The notes under the pieces were generated by a model that had not been told where the DNA came from, searched no databases, and was given only the letters and a program-made list of their open reading frames with translations. The position numbers and the translations under genes were made by a program. A stretch of 64,000 nt of DNA, from NCBI RefSeq assembly GCF_013423955.1, contig NZ_JACCKX010000001.1:3658001-3722000 (forward strand). The letters run 5' to 3'. Shown one piece after another: positions 40,973 to 50,139 of the stretch; position 1 is the first letter of the stretch, and every line of letters starts with the position of its first letter. This DNA comes from Ottowia beijingensis (lineage in GTDB: Bacteria > Pseudomonadota > Gammaproteobacteria > Burkholderiales > Burkholderiaceae_C).

Positions 40973-41927
40973 ATGAACGAACTCCTGCGCGCCATTGACG
41001 GCATGGCCTGGCCCGGCGATGCCGTCCGCATCTTTCACGGCCGCGGAGGGCGCTACCCAGGTGAGGAGCACTGGGTGCTGGACGCCTACCCGCCGGTTTT
41101 CGTCCTCACCAGCTTCGCGCCGGTGACGGATGCGCAGCTCGCCACCATCGGCGATGCGCTGCAGCGGCGCTGGGCGCAGATCGCACCGGGCGGCGTGCCG
41201 CTGAACTGGGTCTTTCAGCAGCGCGGCGAGGCGGCACGCGGCGCGGGGCGGACGCCACCCGCTTGATGAGCGGCAGCGTGCCCGATCCGCAGGTGGTCAC
41301 GGAAGGCGCCACGCGCTACGGCGTGCACGTGCTGCGCGGCCAGAACCATGGCCTGTTTCTGGACATGGCGGAGGGCCGGCGCTGGGTGCGCGAGCAAGTG
41401 GCCGGGCACGCCGCTCGCGCGCCAGGGCGCGGCCCCAAGGTGCTGAACCTGTTTGCCTACACCTGCGCGTTTTCCGTGGTGGCAATGCAGGCCGGTGCAG
41501 CGCAGGTTGTCAACGTGGACATGAGCCGCGGCGCGCTGGCCGCCGGGCAACAGAACCACCGCCTGAACGGCATCGCCAGCGGCGCCAGTTTCCTGGCGCA
41601 CGACGTCTTTCGTCCTGGGGCAAGCTGACGCGCAGCGGTCCCTACGATCTGGTGATTGTTGATCCGCCCAGTTACCAGAAGGGCAGTTTCGTCGCCACCA
41701 AGGACTACCCGCGGCTGATGCGGCGCCTGCCCGACCTGCTGGCGCCCGGCGGCCAGGCGCTGCTGTGCCTGAACGCACCGGAACTGGGCCCCGCGTTCCT
41801 GGACGACGCGATGCGCGAACAGGCGCCCGGCCTGCAGCGCGTCGGTCGGCTGCCGAACCCGCCGGTGTTTGCCGACCGCGACGAAGCGCGCTCGCTGAAG
41901 GTGATCGTCTACCGCGCACCGGCCTGA
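40973..41927 (+). CDS. Class I SAM-dependent methyltransferase, RlmI-like (two frameshifts)
   Basis: Putative RNA cytosine methyltransferase. The SAM-binding region is VLNLFAYTCAFSVVAMQAGA, followed by VNVDMSRGALAAGQQNH, and the catalytic-loop motif is VDPPSYQKGSF, as in RlmI/K-type rRNA enzymes. Breaks near 41250 (one G missing in AARGAGADATRLMSGSV) and near 41614 (one T missing in FRSWGKLTRSG). Repaired length is about 318 residues. The N-terminal 100 residues are less conserved and no PUA domain is obvious. The substrate is inferred from the family only. Confidence 0.8.
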
Positions 41928-42007
41928 GCGGCGCACGCGCTGCGCTTGATCAGCCTGCCGCCCTGGTCAGCCTTACTGGCCGCGTTGCCGCCGGCGCGCG
42001 CCGACCG

Positions 42008-42519
42008 TCAGATCAGCGCCTGGATGCGTTCCCACTCGGCCGCGGTGACCGGCGTGATCGACAGGCGGTTACCGCGCTGCAGCGCGCGCATGTCGGCCAG
42101 TTCGGGCACGGCGCGCAGGTCGGCCAGCGAAACCAGGCGCGTCTTGCGCAGCGCCTGCACGTCCAGCAGCAGCCAGCGCGGCTTGTCGGTCGGCGATCGG
42201 GGGTCGTGGTAGGGCGATGCGGGGTCGAACTGCGTCGGGTCCGCGCGGGTGGGCGAAGCGACGCGCGCCAGCCCGGCAATGCCCGGCGCCGGGCAACTGG
42301 AGTGGTAGAACAGCACGCCGTCGCCGACCTGCATCGCATCGCGCATGAAGTTGCGTGCCTGGTAATTGCGCACGCCGGTCAGGGAACGGTCTGGCCGGGC
42401 GCGGCCAGGGCGTCGTCGATGCTGCACTCCGCCGGCTCGGATTTCATCAGCCAGTAGCGCGGGGCGCGGTTGGCGGTGGTCAGCGGCGGTGCGGCGGCGC
42501 AGGTGGGTCGAGCGGGCAT
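42008..42519 (-). CDS. EVE domain-containing protein (one frameshift)
   Basis: Small protein of the EVE/PUA-like superfamily, which binds modified bases in nucleic acids. The N-terminal part is RAPRYWLMKSEPAECSID. After the break come GVRNYQARNFMRDAMQVGDG and VLFYHSSCPAPGIAGLARV. The frame is lost near 42379-42382 (CCCTGACC for CCCTGGACC, VPWTGVRN). Repaired length is 170 residues, the normal size. The start at 42519 is the first Met; the conserved domain begins about 20 residues later. Confidence 0.87.
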
Positions 42520-42574
42520 GGGGCAATTGTGCGCGCCAGGGCGGCGCTTGGCGCAGACCCGTCACCACGCCAAG

Positions 42575-42635
42575 AATTTCAAAGAAATCAGGCGTTGAAG
42601 CAGGCTGGACCTGCGCCAGAAGCTATCAACGGTAT
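42575..42635 (-). repeat. Dispersed intergenic repeat, copy 10
   Basis: TTTCAAAGAAATCAGGCGTT, GAAGCAGGCTGGACCTGCGC and CAGAAGCTATCAACGG; a divergent minus copy between the aminotransferase stop and the EVE gene. Confidence 0.65.
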
Positions 42636-42663
42636 AGCGGATGAGGCGCTGCGGCCTGCCGAG

Positions 42664-43827
42664 TCAGAGCCGCGCCAGCCGCTCCAGCGCGGCGCGCAAG
42701 GTGTCGTCCTTCTTGGCGAAGCAAAAGCGCACCACTTTCTGGTCGAAGCCATCGCCGTAGAAGGCCGACAGCGGGATGGCGGCCACGCCGATCTCGCGTG
42801 TCAGCCACTGGCAGAAGTCGGCTTCGCTCAGCTCGCGCTCCGGCACGGCCAGCTGATCGATGGCGACGCTCTGGAAGTAAGTGCCTTCGCACGGCAGCAG
42901 GCGGAACTTGGTGCGGGCCAGCCCGGCGCGGAACAGATCGCGCTTGGCGGCGTAGAACGCGGGCAGGTTCAGGTACGGCGCCGGGTCCTGCATGTAGCTG
43001 GCCAGGCCGTGCTGCATGGGGGTGTTGACGGTGAACACGTTGAACTGGTGCACTTTGCGGAATTCGGCGGTGAGCGCGGCGGGGGCGGCGACGTAGCCGA
43101 CCTTCCAGCCGGTGACGTGGTACGTCTTGCCGAAGCTGCTGACGATGAAGCTGCGCGCGGCGAGGCCCGGATAGCGCGCCACGCTTTCGTGTTGCAGCGG
43201 GGCGTAGACCATGTGTTCGTACACCTCGTCGCTGATCACCAGCACGTTGGTGGGGGCGAGCAGTTCATCCAGCCGGCGCATGTCGGCGGGCGACCAGACG
43301 GTGCCGCTGGGGTTGTGCGGGGTGTTGATGATGATGGCGCGGGTCTTGGGGCTCAAAGCGGCGGCGATCTTGTCGAAATCGGGGCGGAAGGTGCCGGGGG
43401 TGAGGGGCACGCGCACGACGGTGGCGCCGGCCAACTCGATGTTGGGGACGTAGCTGTCGTAGCAGGGCTCGAGCACGATGACTTCGTCGCCGGGGCCGAC
43501 GCAGCACAGGATGGCGGTGAGGATGGCCTGGGTGGCGCCGGCGGTGACGGTGATTTCTGCCGCGGCATCGTAGCGGCGGGCGTAGAGCGCTTCGATTTTT
43601 GCAGCAATGGCCTCGCGCAGCGGGGCGATGCCGGTCATGGGCGGGTACTGGTTGTGGCCCTGCTGCATGGCGGTGGTGACGCCGTCGACCAGCTTGGGGT
43701 CGCAATCGAAATCCGGGAAGCCCTGGCCCAGGTTGACGGCCTTGTGCTGCACGGCCAGCGCCGACATGACGGTGAAGATGGTGGTGCCGACGTTGGGCAG
43801 GCGCGAGGGGAAGGTGGGGGTGGTCAT
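42664..43827 (-). CDS. ybdL: PLP-dependent aminotransferase, methionine aminotransferase type
   Basis: Fold-type I class I/II aminotransferase of 387 residues. NLGQGFPDFDCDP is near residue 32, INTPHNPSG near 165, and the PLP-binding lysine is in SSFGKTYHVTGWKVGY near 230. Similarity is highest to methionine/kynurenine-type aminotransferases (YbdL), which transaminate the methionine-salvage keto acid. The frame is intact. The YbdL name is by family resemblance; a general aromatic or glutamine transaminase activity is possible. Confidence 0.85.
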   Translation of the reverse strand: MTTPTFPSRLPNVGTTIFTVMSALAVQHKAVNLGQGFPDFDCDPKLVDGVTTAMQQGHNQYPPMTGIAPLREAIAAKIEALYARRYDAAAEITVTAGATQAILTAILCCVGPGDEVIVLEPCYDSYVPNIELAGATVVRVPLTPGTFRPDFDKIAAALSPKTRAIIINTPHNPSGTVWSPADMRRLDELLAPTNVLVISDEVYEHMVYAPLQHESVARYPGLAARSFIVSSFGKTYHVTGWKVGYVAAPAALTAEFRKVHQFNVFTVNTPMQHGLASYMQDPAPYLNLPAFYAAKRDLFRAGLARTKFRLLPCEGTYFQSVAIDQLAVPERELSEADFCQWLTREIGVAAIPLSAFYGDGFDQKVVRFCFAKKDDTLRAALERLARL

Positions 43828-43840
43828 GGGGCGAAGTGAA

Positions 43841-43934
43841 ATTTTGATAGTGGGTTGCGCTTGTCAGGTAATGGTTTCAAGAGAAAAATATCTGAAAATG
43901 GCTATTGACGGGCGCAAGCAGCTATTGTTATTGA
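43841..43934. repeat. Two opposed dispersed repeats, copies 11 and 12
   Basis: A plus copy (TTTTGATAGTGGGTTGCGCT, TGTCAGGTAATGG; 43841-43882) is followed by a minus copy (GGCTATTGACGGGCGCAAGC, AGCTATTGTTATTG; 43892-43934). They are arranged tail to tail upstream of the aminotransferase gene. Confidence 0.65.
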
Positions 43935-43953
43935 TGATTCTTGGCAGTGTTGA

Positions 43954-44023
43954 GGGAGCGGGCTTGCCCGCGATGGGGCCTGCGTGTGGGTGATGCGCTG
44001 CCATCGCGGGCAAGCCCGCTCCC
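43954..44023. repeat. REP-like 23-bp inverted repeat pair
   Basis: GGGAGCGGGCTTGCCCGCGA plus TGG (43954-43976) and its exact complement (44001-44023), separated by 24 bp. Each arm is also internally palindromic (GCGGGCTTGCCCGC). Wording and spacing match the REP doublets well known from Pseudomonas genomes. It lies 39 bp past the cysB-like gene stop, so it may also end that transcript. Confidence 0.85.
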
Positions 44024-44061
44024 ACAGCACGAGGGCTTCATCATCGGCGGTGCCATCGTGC

Positions 44062-45003
44062 TCACAGCTCATAGTCGGCCACGTGGCCGGTCATGGCTTT
44101 GAGGATCAGGTTCTTGTCGAGCCGGTCGGACAGCAGGCTGGCGAAGTGGTAGACGAAGTCGCGCAGGTAGGCGCCGCGCTTGAGGGCGATGCGCGCCACG
44201 TTCTGGCCCAGCAGCTGGCCCAGCGGGCGGGTGGCGAGGTCGGTGTCCTTGTCGGCGGCCACGGCCATCTCGGCCACGATGCCGATGCCCAGCCCCAGGC
44301 GCACGTAGGTCTTGATGACGTCGGAGTCGATGGCCTCCAGCACGACGCGGGGCGTGAGCTGGCGCTGGGCGAAGGCGTTGTCGATGCGGGTGCGGCCGGT
44401 GAACGAGGGGTGATAGGTGATGAGCGGCTCGGACGCAATGTCCTCCAGCGTCAGGCGCTCCTTCTTCGCCAGCGGGTGGGTGGCAGGCAGCACCAGCACG
44501 TGCTGCCATTCGTAGCAGGGCAGGGTGACGAGTTCGGGGTAGTTGGCCAGCGATTCGGTGGCGATGCCGATTTCGGCCGTTTCCTCGATCACCATGCGCG
44601 CCACCTGGTCGGGCGCGCCCTGGTGCAGGCTGATGTTGACCTTGGGGTATTGCTCGCGCAGTTTGGCCACGGGCAGTGGCAGCACGTAGCGCGCCTGGGT
44701 GTGGGTGGTGGCGATCGACAGCGTGCCGGTGTCCTGCGCGCTGTATTGCTCGCCAATGCGCTTGAGGTTGCCGACCTCGCGCATGATGATGGCGATGCTG
44801 TCGAGCACGTGCTGGCCGGGTTCGGTGATGCGCTTCAGGCGCTTGCCGTGGCGGGTGAAAATGTCGATGCCCAGTTCTTCTTCCAGCTCGATGATGGCCT
44901 TGGAGACGCCGGGCTGCGAGGTGTGCAGGGCCTTGGCCGCTTCGGTCAGGTTCAGGCCCCGGCGCGCGGCTTCTTGCACGAAGCGGAATTGGTGCAGGTT
45001 CAT
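44062..45003 (-). CDS. cysB: CysB-like LysR family transcriptional regulator
   Basis: Regulator of 313 residues. The LysR winged-helix at the N-terminus has LTEAAKALHTSQPGVSKAI. The effector domain matches CysB/Cbl: IATTHTQARYVLPLPV near residue 97, GIATESLANYPELV, SFTGRTRID and LGLGIGIVAEMA. CysB activates sulfate assimilation in response to N-acetylserine or O-acetylserine. It is transcribed in the same direction as cbiX, 44 bp upstream, so a joint sulfur/siroheme role is plausible. The frame is intact. Confidence 0.88.
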   Translation of the reverse strand: MNLHQFRFVQEAARRGLNLTEAAKALHTSQPGVSKAIIELEEELGIDIFTRHGKRLKRITEPGQHVLDSIAIIMREVGNLKRIGEQYSAQDTGTLSIATTHTQARYVLPLPVAKLREQYPKVNISLHQGAPDQVARMVIEETAEIGIATESLANYPELVTLPCYEWQHVLVLPATHPLAKKERLTLEDIASEPLITYHPSFTGRTRIDNAFAQRQLTPRVVLEAIDSDVIKTYVRLGLGIGIVAEMAVAADKDTDLATRPLGQLLGQNVARIALKRGAYLRDFVYHFASLLSDRLDKNLILKAMTGHVADYEL

Positions 45004-45047
45004 GGGGTTTGTTGAATATAGAACCCCATCATTATGCCGAAACCCGT

Positions 45048-45434
45048 CTAAGGGTGGCCGCTCTGCAGGGCGGCGGCGGCCATGGCGTGCAGCACGTCGG
45101 GGTGCTCGGCAATCGCGGCTTGCAGCGTGAAATCAATGCCCGGATGCTGGGCGCGCAGGGCATCGACGAGGCGCGGCAGATCGTCGCGCGCGTGCCGCCC
45201 GGTGCCCAGGAACATGGGCCACACGGCGATGGCGGTGGCGCCGCTGCCGGCCAGCTGCGCCACCACGGTCTCCAGCGTCGGCTCGGTGTATTCAAGATAG
45301 GCGCAGGCCACGGCGGCACCGGGTGCCAGGGTGCGGATGCGCTCGGCCACGGCCTCGATGGGTGCGCGCCACAGCGGATCGCGCGAGCCGTGGGCGAACA
45401 GCACGATGGCGGGGCGGGTTGATGGCGCGGTCAC
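45048..45434 (-). CDS. cbiX: CbiX-type sirohydrochlorin chelatase
   Basis: Small metal chelatase of 128 residues (single-domain CbiX-S), inserting Fe or Co into sirohydrochlorin. The metal-binding His is in LFAHGSRDPLWR at the start, with conserved YLEYTEPTL and PMFLGTGRHARDDLP. GTG start at 45434, one base from the lptG stop, so it is probably cotranscribed with lptFG. Siroheme is the sulfite reductase cofactor, matching the downstream CysB gene. Confidence 0.9.
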   Translation of the reverse strand: MTAPSTRPAIVLFAHGSRDPLWRAPIEAVAERIRTLAPGAAVACAYLEYTEPTLETVVAQLAGSGATAIAVWPMFLGTGRHARDDLPRLVDALRAQHPGIDFTLQAAIAEHPDVLHAMAAAALQSGHP

Positions 45435-45435
45435 G

Positions 45436-46542
45436 TTACTGCCTCAATACCAGCCAGCCGAAGGCGCCCAGCGACAGCAGCGAATAGATGATGCCCGGCG
45501 CGGCGGCGGCCAGCCAGGGCTCCCAGTTGCGCAGGTTGCCGACAAAGCCGAACACGTTGTTCAGCAGGAAGAAGCTGATGCCCACCAGCACGCCCACGAA
45601 CACGTAGCCGGCGATGTTGCCGGCGCGGAAGTGCAGGTAGGCGAAGGGCAGGGCCAGCACCATCATCACCAGGCAACTGAGCGGGTAGAACACCTTGCGC
45701 CAGAACTCGATCTCGTAGCGCTGGGCGTTCTGGCCGTTGTCCTGCAGGTGGTTGATGTACTGGAACAGGTCCACCGTCTGCATGCGGTCGGGGCTCAGCA
45801 GGGCAGCGGCCACCATGTCGAGCGAGAGCCCGGTGGGCCATTGCCACTCGGCCAGCCGGACGACTTCGACGCGCGGCTGTGCGGCCTGGGTGGCCTGCTC
45901 GAAGCTGCGGCGCTCCACGTCCTGCAGGTCCCAGCCATGATCGCCAAAGCGGCCGTGCGCGGCCTTGGTGGTGGACAGCAGGCGCCCGCTGTCGTTGGCG
46001 AACTCGTAGATGCGCACCTGGTTCAGGGTGCCGTCGGACGCGAGCGCGCCGACGTTGACCGAGTAGTTGCGGCCCTCCTGCCGGTCCTTCATCCAGGCGC
46101 CGGTGCGGCCCACGGTGATGTCGCCCAGAAAGCGCGCCTGCAGCGTCTGCGCCGTGCGGTTGGCAGCGGGAGCCACGTAGTCGCCGAACACGAAGGTGAC
46201 GGCCACGAACGCCACGCCGAGCAGCAGCAGCGTGCCCAGCGCGCGCAGCCCCAGCCCGCTGGTGCGCAGGATGGTGAACTCGGAGCTGCTGGCCAGCCGC
46301 GCCATGACGAAGATGGTGCCGATCAGCACGGCGATGGGCAGCAGCTCGTACAGGTGGTTGGGCACCTGCAGCGCCACGTACAGCAGCGCATAGCCCACGG
46401 TGTAGCCGCGCGATGCACCCTGGTTCAGCTCGCCCATCTGGTCGACCATGTCGAAAAAGAAGAACAGCGCCAGGAAGGCCAGGGTGACGAAGCCGACGGC
46501 GCGCAGCACCTCGCTGTAGATCAGGCGGCGGATGGTTCTCAT
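45436..46542 (-). CDS. lptG: LPS export ABC transporter permease LptG
   Basis: Inner-membrane component of the Lpt bridge that extracts LPS for transport to the outer membrane. At 368 residues it has N-terminal and C-terminal hydrophobic clusters (VTLAFLALFFFFDMVDQMGE; FVGVLVGISFFLLNNVFGFV) around a periplasmic beta-jellyroll region. The start MRTIRRLIYSEV overlaps the lptF stop as ATGA. The frame is intact. Confidence 0.93.
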   Translation of the reverse strand: MRTIRRLIYSEVLRAVGFVTLAFLALFFFFDMVDQMGELNQGASRGYTVGYALLYVALQVPNHLYELLPIAVLIGTIFVMARLASSSEFTILRTSGLGLRALGTLLLLGVAFVAVTFVFGDYVAPAANRTAQTLQARFLGDITVGRTGAWMKDRQEGRNYSVNVGALASDGTLNQVRIYEFANDSGRLLSTTKAAHGRFGDHGWDLQDVERRSFEQATQAAQPRVEVVRLAEWQWPTGLSLDMVAAALLSPDRMQTVDLFQYINHLQDNGQNAQRYEIEFWRKVFYPLSCLVMMVLALPFAYLHFRAGNIAGYVFVGVLVGISFFLLNNVFGFVGNLRNWEPWLAAAAPGIIYSLLSLGAFGWLVLRQ

Positions 46543-47639
46543 GCGGTGCCCCGGCGCGCCGGCAGCAGGCGCCGCACGCTGAACCAGCCGGCATGGCGCG
46601 CCAGCAGCGCCCCCATGGCCAGCGCGAAGATGCCGCCGTGCAGCAGCAGCATGAAGGGCAGCAGCCCGATCTTGCCGTGGCCGATCCAGCTCTCGCCAAC
46701 GCCGATCAGGTTGTAGTAGGTGGCGAAGGCGAACAGCGCGAACATCAGCCCCGCGCTGCGGCCCACGCGCGGGTTCACGCGCGTGGCGGCCAGGGCGATG
46801 ATGACGCAGTTGAGCGCCGCCAGCGTCAGCCCCAGGCGCCACGACAGCTCGGCCTTGTGGCGCGGCGTGGGGTCGCCCATCAGCACGGTGGTGCGCTTCA
46901 TGCGCGGCGAATCGTTGTCGGTGGGGCCGACGATCTGCGGGCTGATGCGGTTGCCGTATTCGACGAAGTTGCTCACGCGGGTTTCGCCGCTGGCGGTGTC
47001 GGTCTCCAGGCGGTAGCCCTTGTCCAGGATCACGAAGCGCTCGCCCTTGACCACGTCGAGCCGGCCGCTCTGGGCGGAGGTCACGGTCTCCATGCCGCGC
47101 TCGTTGGCGGCGATGAAGATGTTGTTGCCGGTCTGCGCGTCGGCCGTGTCCTTGTCGATGAAGAACACGCGCTGGCCGCCGGCCGATTCGATGAAGCGGC
47201 CGGGCGCCACGCGCTCAATGTCGCCCCGCCCCTGGTAGCGGTCGCGCAACTCGCGGATCTGGTGGTTGGACCACGGCCACACCACGATGGCCAGCACCGC
47301 CACCGCCAGCAGCACCGGCCAGGCAAAGCGCAGGATGGGCTTGAGAAAGGTGAACAGCCCCTGGCCGCTGGCGAACCACACCACCATCTCGCTGGCGGCG
47401 TACATGCGCGTCAGCGTGGCGGTGATGGCCACGAACAGGCTGAGCGTGAGGATGGTGGGCAGGTGGCCGAGCACCGTGAAGCCCATCACCAGCATCACCT
47501 CGGACGGGTTGACGCGCCCCACCGAGGCCTGGCCCAGCGTGCGGATCAGCATCACCGTCATCACGATGGTGACCAGCACCACCAGGGTCGCGCCGAAGCT
47601 GCGGCCCAGCTCTTTGCGCAGGGAGGAATCGAATAACAT
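46539..47639 (-). CDS. lptF: LPS export ABC transporter permease LptF
   Basis: Partner permease of LptG, 366 residues, starting MLFDSSLRKELGRSFGATL. Membrane segments lie near residues 12-35, 55-78, 100-125 and in the last 100, with a periplasmic domain between (FIESAGGQRVFFIDKD). It is divergent from pepA with only 26 bp between start codons, so each promoter must extend into the neighbouring coding region. Confidence 0.93.
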   Translation of the reverse strand: MLFDSSLRKELGRSFGATLVVLVTIVMTVMLIRTLGQASVGRVNPSEVMLVMGFTVLGHLPTILTLSLFVAITATLTRMYAASEMVVWFASGQGLFTFLKPILRFAWPVLLAVAVLAIVVWPWSNHQIRELRDRYQGRGDIERVAPGRFIESAGGQRVFFIDKDTADAQTGNNIFIAANERGMETVTSAQSGRLDVVKGERFVILDKGYRLETDTASGETRVSNFVEYGNRISPQIVGPTDNDSPRMKRTTVLMGDPTPRHKAELSWRLGLTLAALNCVIIALAATRVNPRVGRSAGLMFALFAFATYYNLIGVGESWIGHGKIGLLPFMLLLHGGIFALAMGALLARHAGWFSVRRLLPARRGTA

Positions 47640-47665
47640 CGCGCGAGAGAAGGAAAAACTGGATT

Positions 47666-49201
47666 ATGCACCTCGAACTCAGACCGCTCCGCCTGGCGGA
47701 AGCCGCCGCCGGCAAGACACCCGCCCTGATCGTGCTGGTGGCCGATGGCTTTGAACCCGGCGACGACGCGCTGTCGGCGCTCATCGAACGCGCCCGCGGC
47801 AGCGAGGACTTCAAGACCGAGGCCGGTTCGGTGCTGTCGAGCTATGGCGCCGCCCGCGTGGCGGCCGAGCGCGTGGTGCTGGCCGGCGTGGGCGATGGCA
47901 GCGCCGCCAAGGTGCGCAAGGCCGTGGGCGCCGCCGTGGGCGCGCTCAAGGGTAGCCCGGCCAAGGCGCTGACGCTGTGCTTTGCCCAGTCGGCCGACGA
48001 AGGCGCCCTGCGCGCCGCCACGCTGGCGCTGGCCGACGCGTGCTACGTCTACACCGCCACCAAGAGCAGCAAGAAGCCGAAGGGCGACAAGGACAAGGCC
48101 AAGGAGCCGCCACGCATCACCGAGGCCGTCATCGGCGTGCCCGAGGCCGAGGCGCTGCGCGAGCCGTTCCGCCAGGCCGTGGCCATTGCCAGCGGCGTGC
48201 GGGAGGCGCGCGAATGGGCCAACCGCCCGGCCAACCACGCCACGCCCACGATGCTGGGCGAGGCAGCGCAGGCGCTGGGCAAGCTACCGCGCGTGAACTG
48301 CGAGGTGCTGGGTCCGAAGGAAGTGGCCAGGCTGGGCATGGGCTCGTTCCAGGCCGTGGCGCAGGGTTCGAAGGAAGAATTGCGCTTCATCGTGCTGCGC
48401 TACGACGGCGCCGCCAAGTCGCAGGCGCCGGTGGTGCTGGTGGGCAAGGGCATCACGTTCGACACGGGTGGCGTGTCGCTGAAGCCGGCGCCCGAGATGG
48501 ACGAGATGAAGTTCGACATGAGCGGCGCGGCCAGCGTGCTGGGCGTGTTCCGCACGCTGGGCGAGCTGAAGCCGGCGGTGAACGTGGTCGGCCTGATCCC
48601 CGCGTGCGAAAACATGCCCGATGGCGGCGCGCTGAAACCCGGCGACGTGGTCACGAGCATGAGCGGCCAGACCATCGAGGTGCTGAACACCGATGCCGAA
48701 GGCCGCCTGGTGCTGTGCGATGCGCTGACCTACGCCGAGCGCTTCAAGCCACGCGCCGTGATCGACATCGCCACGCTGACCGGCGCCTGCGTGATCGCGC
48801 TGGGTGGCGTGCGCAGCGGCCTGTTCGCCAGCGACGATGGGCTGGCCGATGCCCTGCTGGCCGCTGGCGACCGCGCCGGCGACCTGTGCTGGCGCCTGCC
48901 GCTGGACGACGACTACGCCGAGGCGCTGAAAACCAACTTTGCCGATGTGGCCAACGTGGGCGGCCGCCCGGCCGGTGCGGTGACGGCGGCGAAATTCCTG
49001 CAACGCTTTGCATCCGAGTTCGCCTGGGCGCACCTGGACATCGCCGGCACGGCCTGGAAGGGTGGCGCCGCCAAGGGCGCCACCGGCCGACCGGTGGGCC
49101 TGCTGGTGCATTACCTGCTGGGGCAGGAGGGCGTGGCGGCAGCCGAGCCCAAGCCGGCCAAGGCCGCCAGGCGCAAGTCCGGCAAGGGCAAGCGCGGCTG
49201 A
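47666..49201 (+). CDS. pepA: Leucyl aminopeptidase PepA
   Basis: M17 dizinc aminopeptidase of 511 residues. Metal-binding and catalytic motifs are in LVGKGITFDTGGVSLKPA and MKFDMSGAASVLG, with the signature NTDAEGRLVL at about 340. The N-terminal macro-like domain is shorter in conservation. A basic Lys/Arg/Ala tail (KAARRKSGKGKRG) ends it. Followed by holC 30 bp on, an order conserved in many proteobacteria. Confidence 0.95.
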   Translation: MHLELRPLRLAEAAAGKTPALIVLVADGFEPGDDALSALIERARGSEDFKTEAGSVLSSYGAARVAAERVVLAGVGDGSAAKVRKAVGAAVGALKGSPAKALTLCFAQSADEGALRAATLALADACYVYTATKSSKKPKGDKDKAKEPPRITEAVIGVPEAEALREPFRQAVAIASGVREAREWANRPANHATPTMLGEAAQALGKLPRVNCEVLGPKEVARLGMGSFQAVAQGSKEELRFIVLRYDGAAKSQAPVVLVGKGITFDTGGVSLKPAPEMDEMKFDMSGAASVLGVFRTLGELKPAVNVVGLIPACENMPDGGALKPGDVVTSMSGQTIEVLNTDAEGRLVLCDALTYAERFKPRAVIDIATLTGACVIALGGVRSGLFASDDGLADALLAAGDRAGDLCWRLPLDDDYAEALKTNFADVANVGGRPAGAVTAAKFLQRFASEFAWAHLDIAGTAWKGGAAKGATGRPVGLLVHYLLGQEGVAAAEPKPAKAARRKSGKGKRG

Positions 49202-49231
49202 TCCGCCTGCGGCCGCAAGGGGTCGGAAGTC

Positions 49232-49660
49232 ATGACTGAGGTGGCCTTTCATTTCAACGTGCCCGACAAGCTGGGCTACGCCTGCCGTTTGCTGCGCAAG
49301 GCCTATGCCGCGGGCGGGCCGGTGGGCGTGGTGGCGCCGGCCGATACGCTGGACGCGCTGAACACCCAGCTGTGGAGCTTTTCGGCGCTGGATTTCATCC
49401 CGCACTGCCTGGCCACTGCGCCCGCACCCGTTCTGGGCGCCACGCCCATCGTGCTGGCCGAAAACTGTGCGCAGCTGCCCCAGGCCGGGGTGCTGGTGCA
49501 CCTGGGTGCTGCCGTGCCGTCGGGCTTCGAGCGCTTCGAGCGCCTGATCGAGCTGGTGGCCACCGACGACACCGACCGCGCCCACGCACGCCAGCGCTGG
49601 CGCCACTATGCCGACCGCGGCTACCAGATCAAGCGGCACGACCTGGCCGCCAAGGAGTAA
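49232..49660 (+). CDS. holC: DNA polymerase III chi subunit HolC
   Basis: Clamp-loader accessory protein that links the replicase to SSB. The 142 residues start MTEVAFHFNVPDKLGYACRL, with WSFSALDFIPHC near residue 48 and RWRHYADRGYQIKRHDL at the end. The position after pepA supports the call. Confidence 0.92.
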   Translation: MTEVAFHFNVPDKLGYACRLLRKAYAAGGPVGVVAPADTLDALNTQLWSFSALDFIPHCLATAPAPVLGATPIVLAENCAQLPQAGVLVHLGAAVPSGFERFERLIELVATDDTDRAHARQRWRHYADRGYQIKRHDLAAKE

Positions 49661-49663
49661 GCC

Positions 49664-50029
49664 TTGTCGAACGAAGACGCCCCCGCCGCACAGCCCCCGC
49701 GCTTCGTGCCCACGCTGACCGAAGTGGTGAAGATCGACACCGCGCCCGAGCCCGCGCAGGTGCCGCCGGCCGCCGCCGAAGCCGCGGCAAATCCGGTCCC
49801 CGCCGTGCCCCCGGCCGTCAGCGCCGCCGATCACGCCATGGCCACGGCCGACGAGCTGCTGGCCCGCCTGGGCCCCGATCTCGACCGCCTGATCAGCGAA
49901 GCCATCGGCCGCGTGCTGCATGAGCAGATGCTGGGCTTCAACGGCCGGGTGCAGAAAGCCGTGGCCGACGTGGTGCGCGAGGCCGTGGCCAAGTCGCTGG
50001 TTCAGGGCGATTCGGGGCGCGCCCTCTAG
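49664..50029 (+). CDS. Conserved hypothetical protein downstream of holC
   Basis: Protein of 121 residues with a TTG start, three bases after the holC stop. A Pro/Ala-rich first half (PEPAQVPPAAAEAAANPVPA) is followed by an amphipathic helical half (ADELLARLGPDLDRLISEAI, GRVQKAVADVVREAVAKSLV). A similar small protein (the DUF2486 kind) commonly follows holC in Burkholderiales; that family name is a tentative match. Function unknown. Confidence 0.7.
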   Translation: MSNEDAPAAQPPRFVPTLTEVVKIDTAPEPAQVPPAAAEAAANPVPAVPPAVSAADHAMATADELLARLGPDLDRLISEAIGRVLHEQMLGFNGRVQKAVADVVREAVAKSLVQGDSGRAL

Positions 50030-50139
50030 GTGAAAACCCGTAATTCGGCATCGGTCAGACACTAGCGTGTTCCCTGATGTCGCTGACCGGCCGCATGCGC
50101 TAACGTTTCCGGCTTAACCAACACCTTGGAGGTAGTGAA

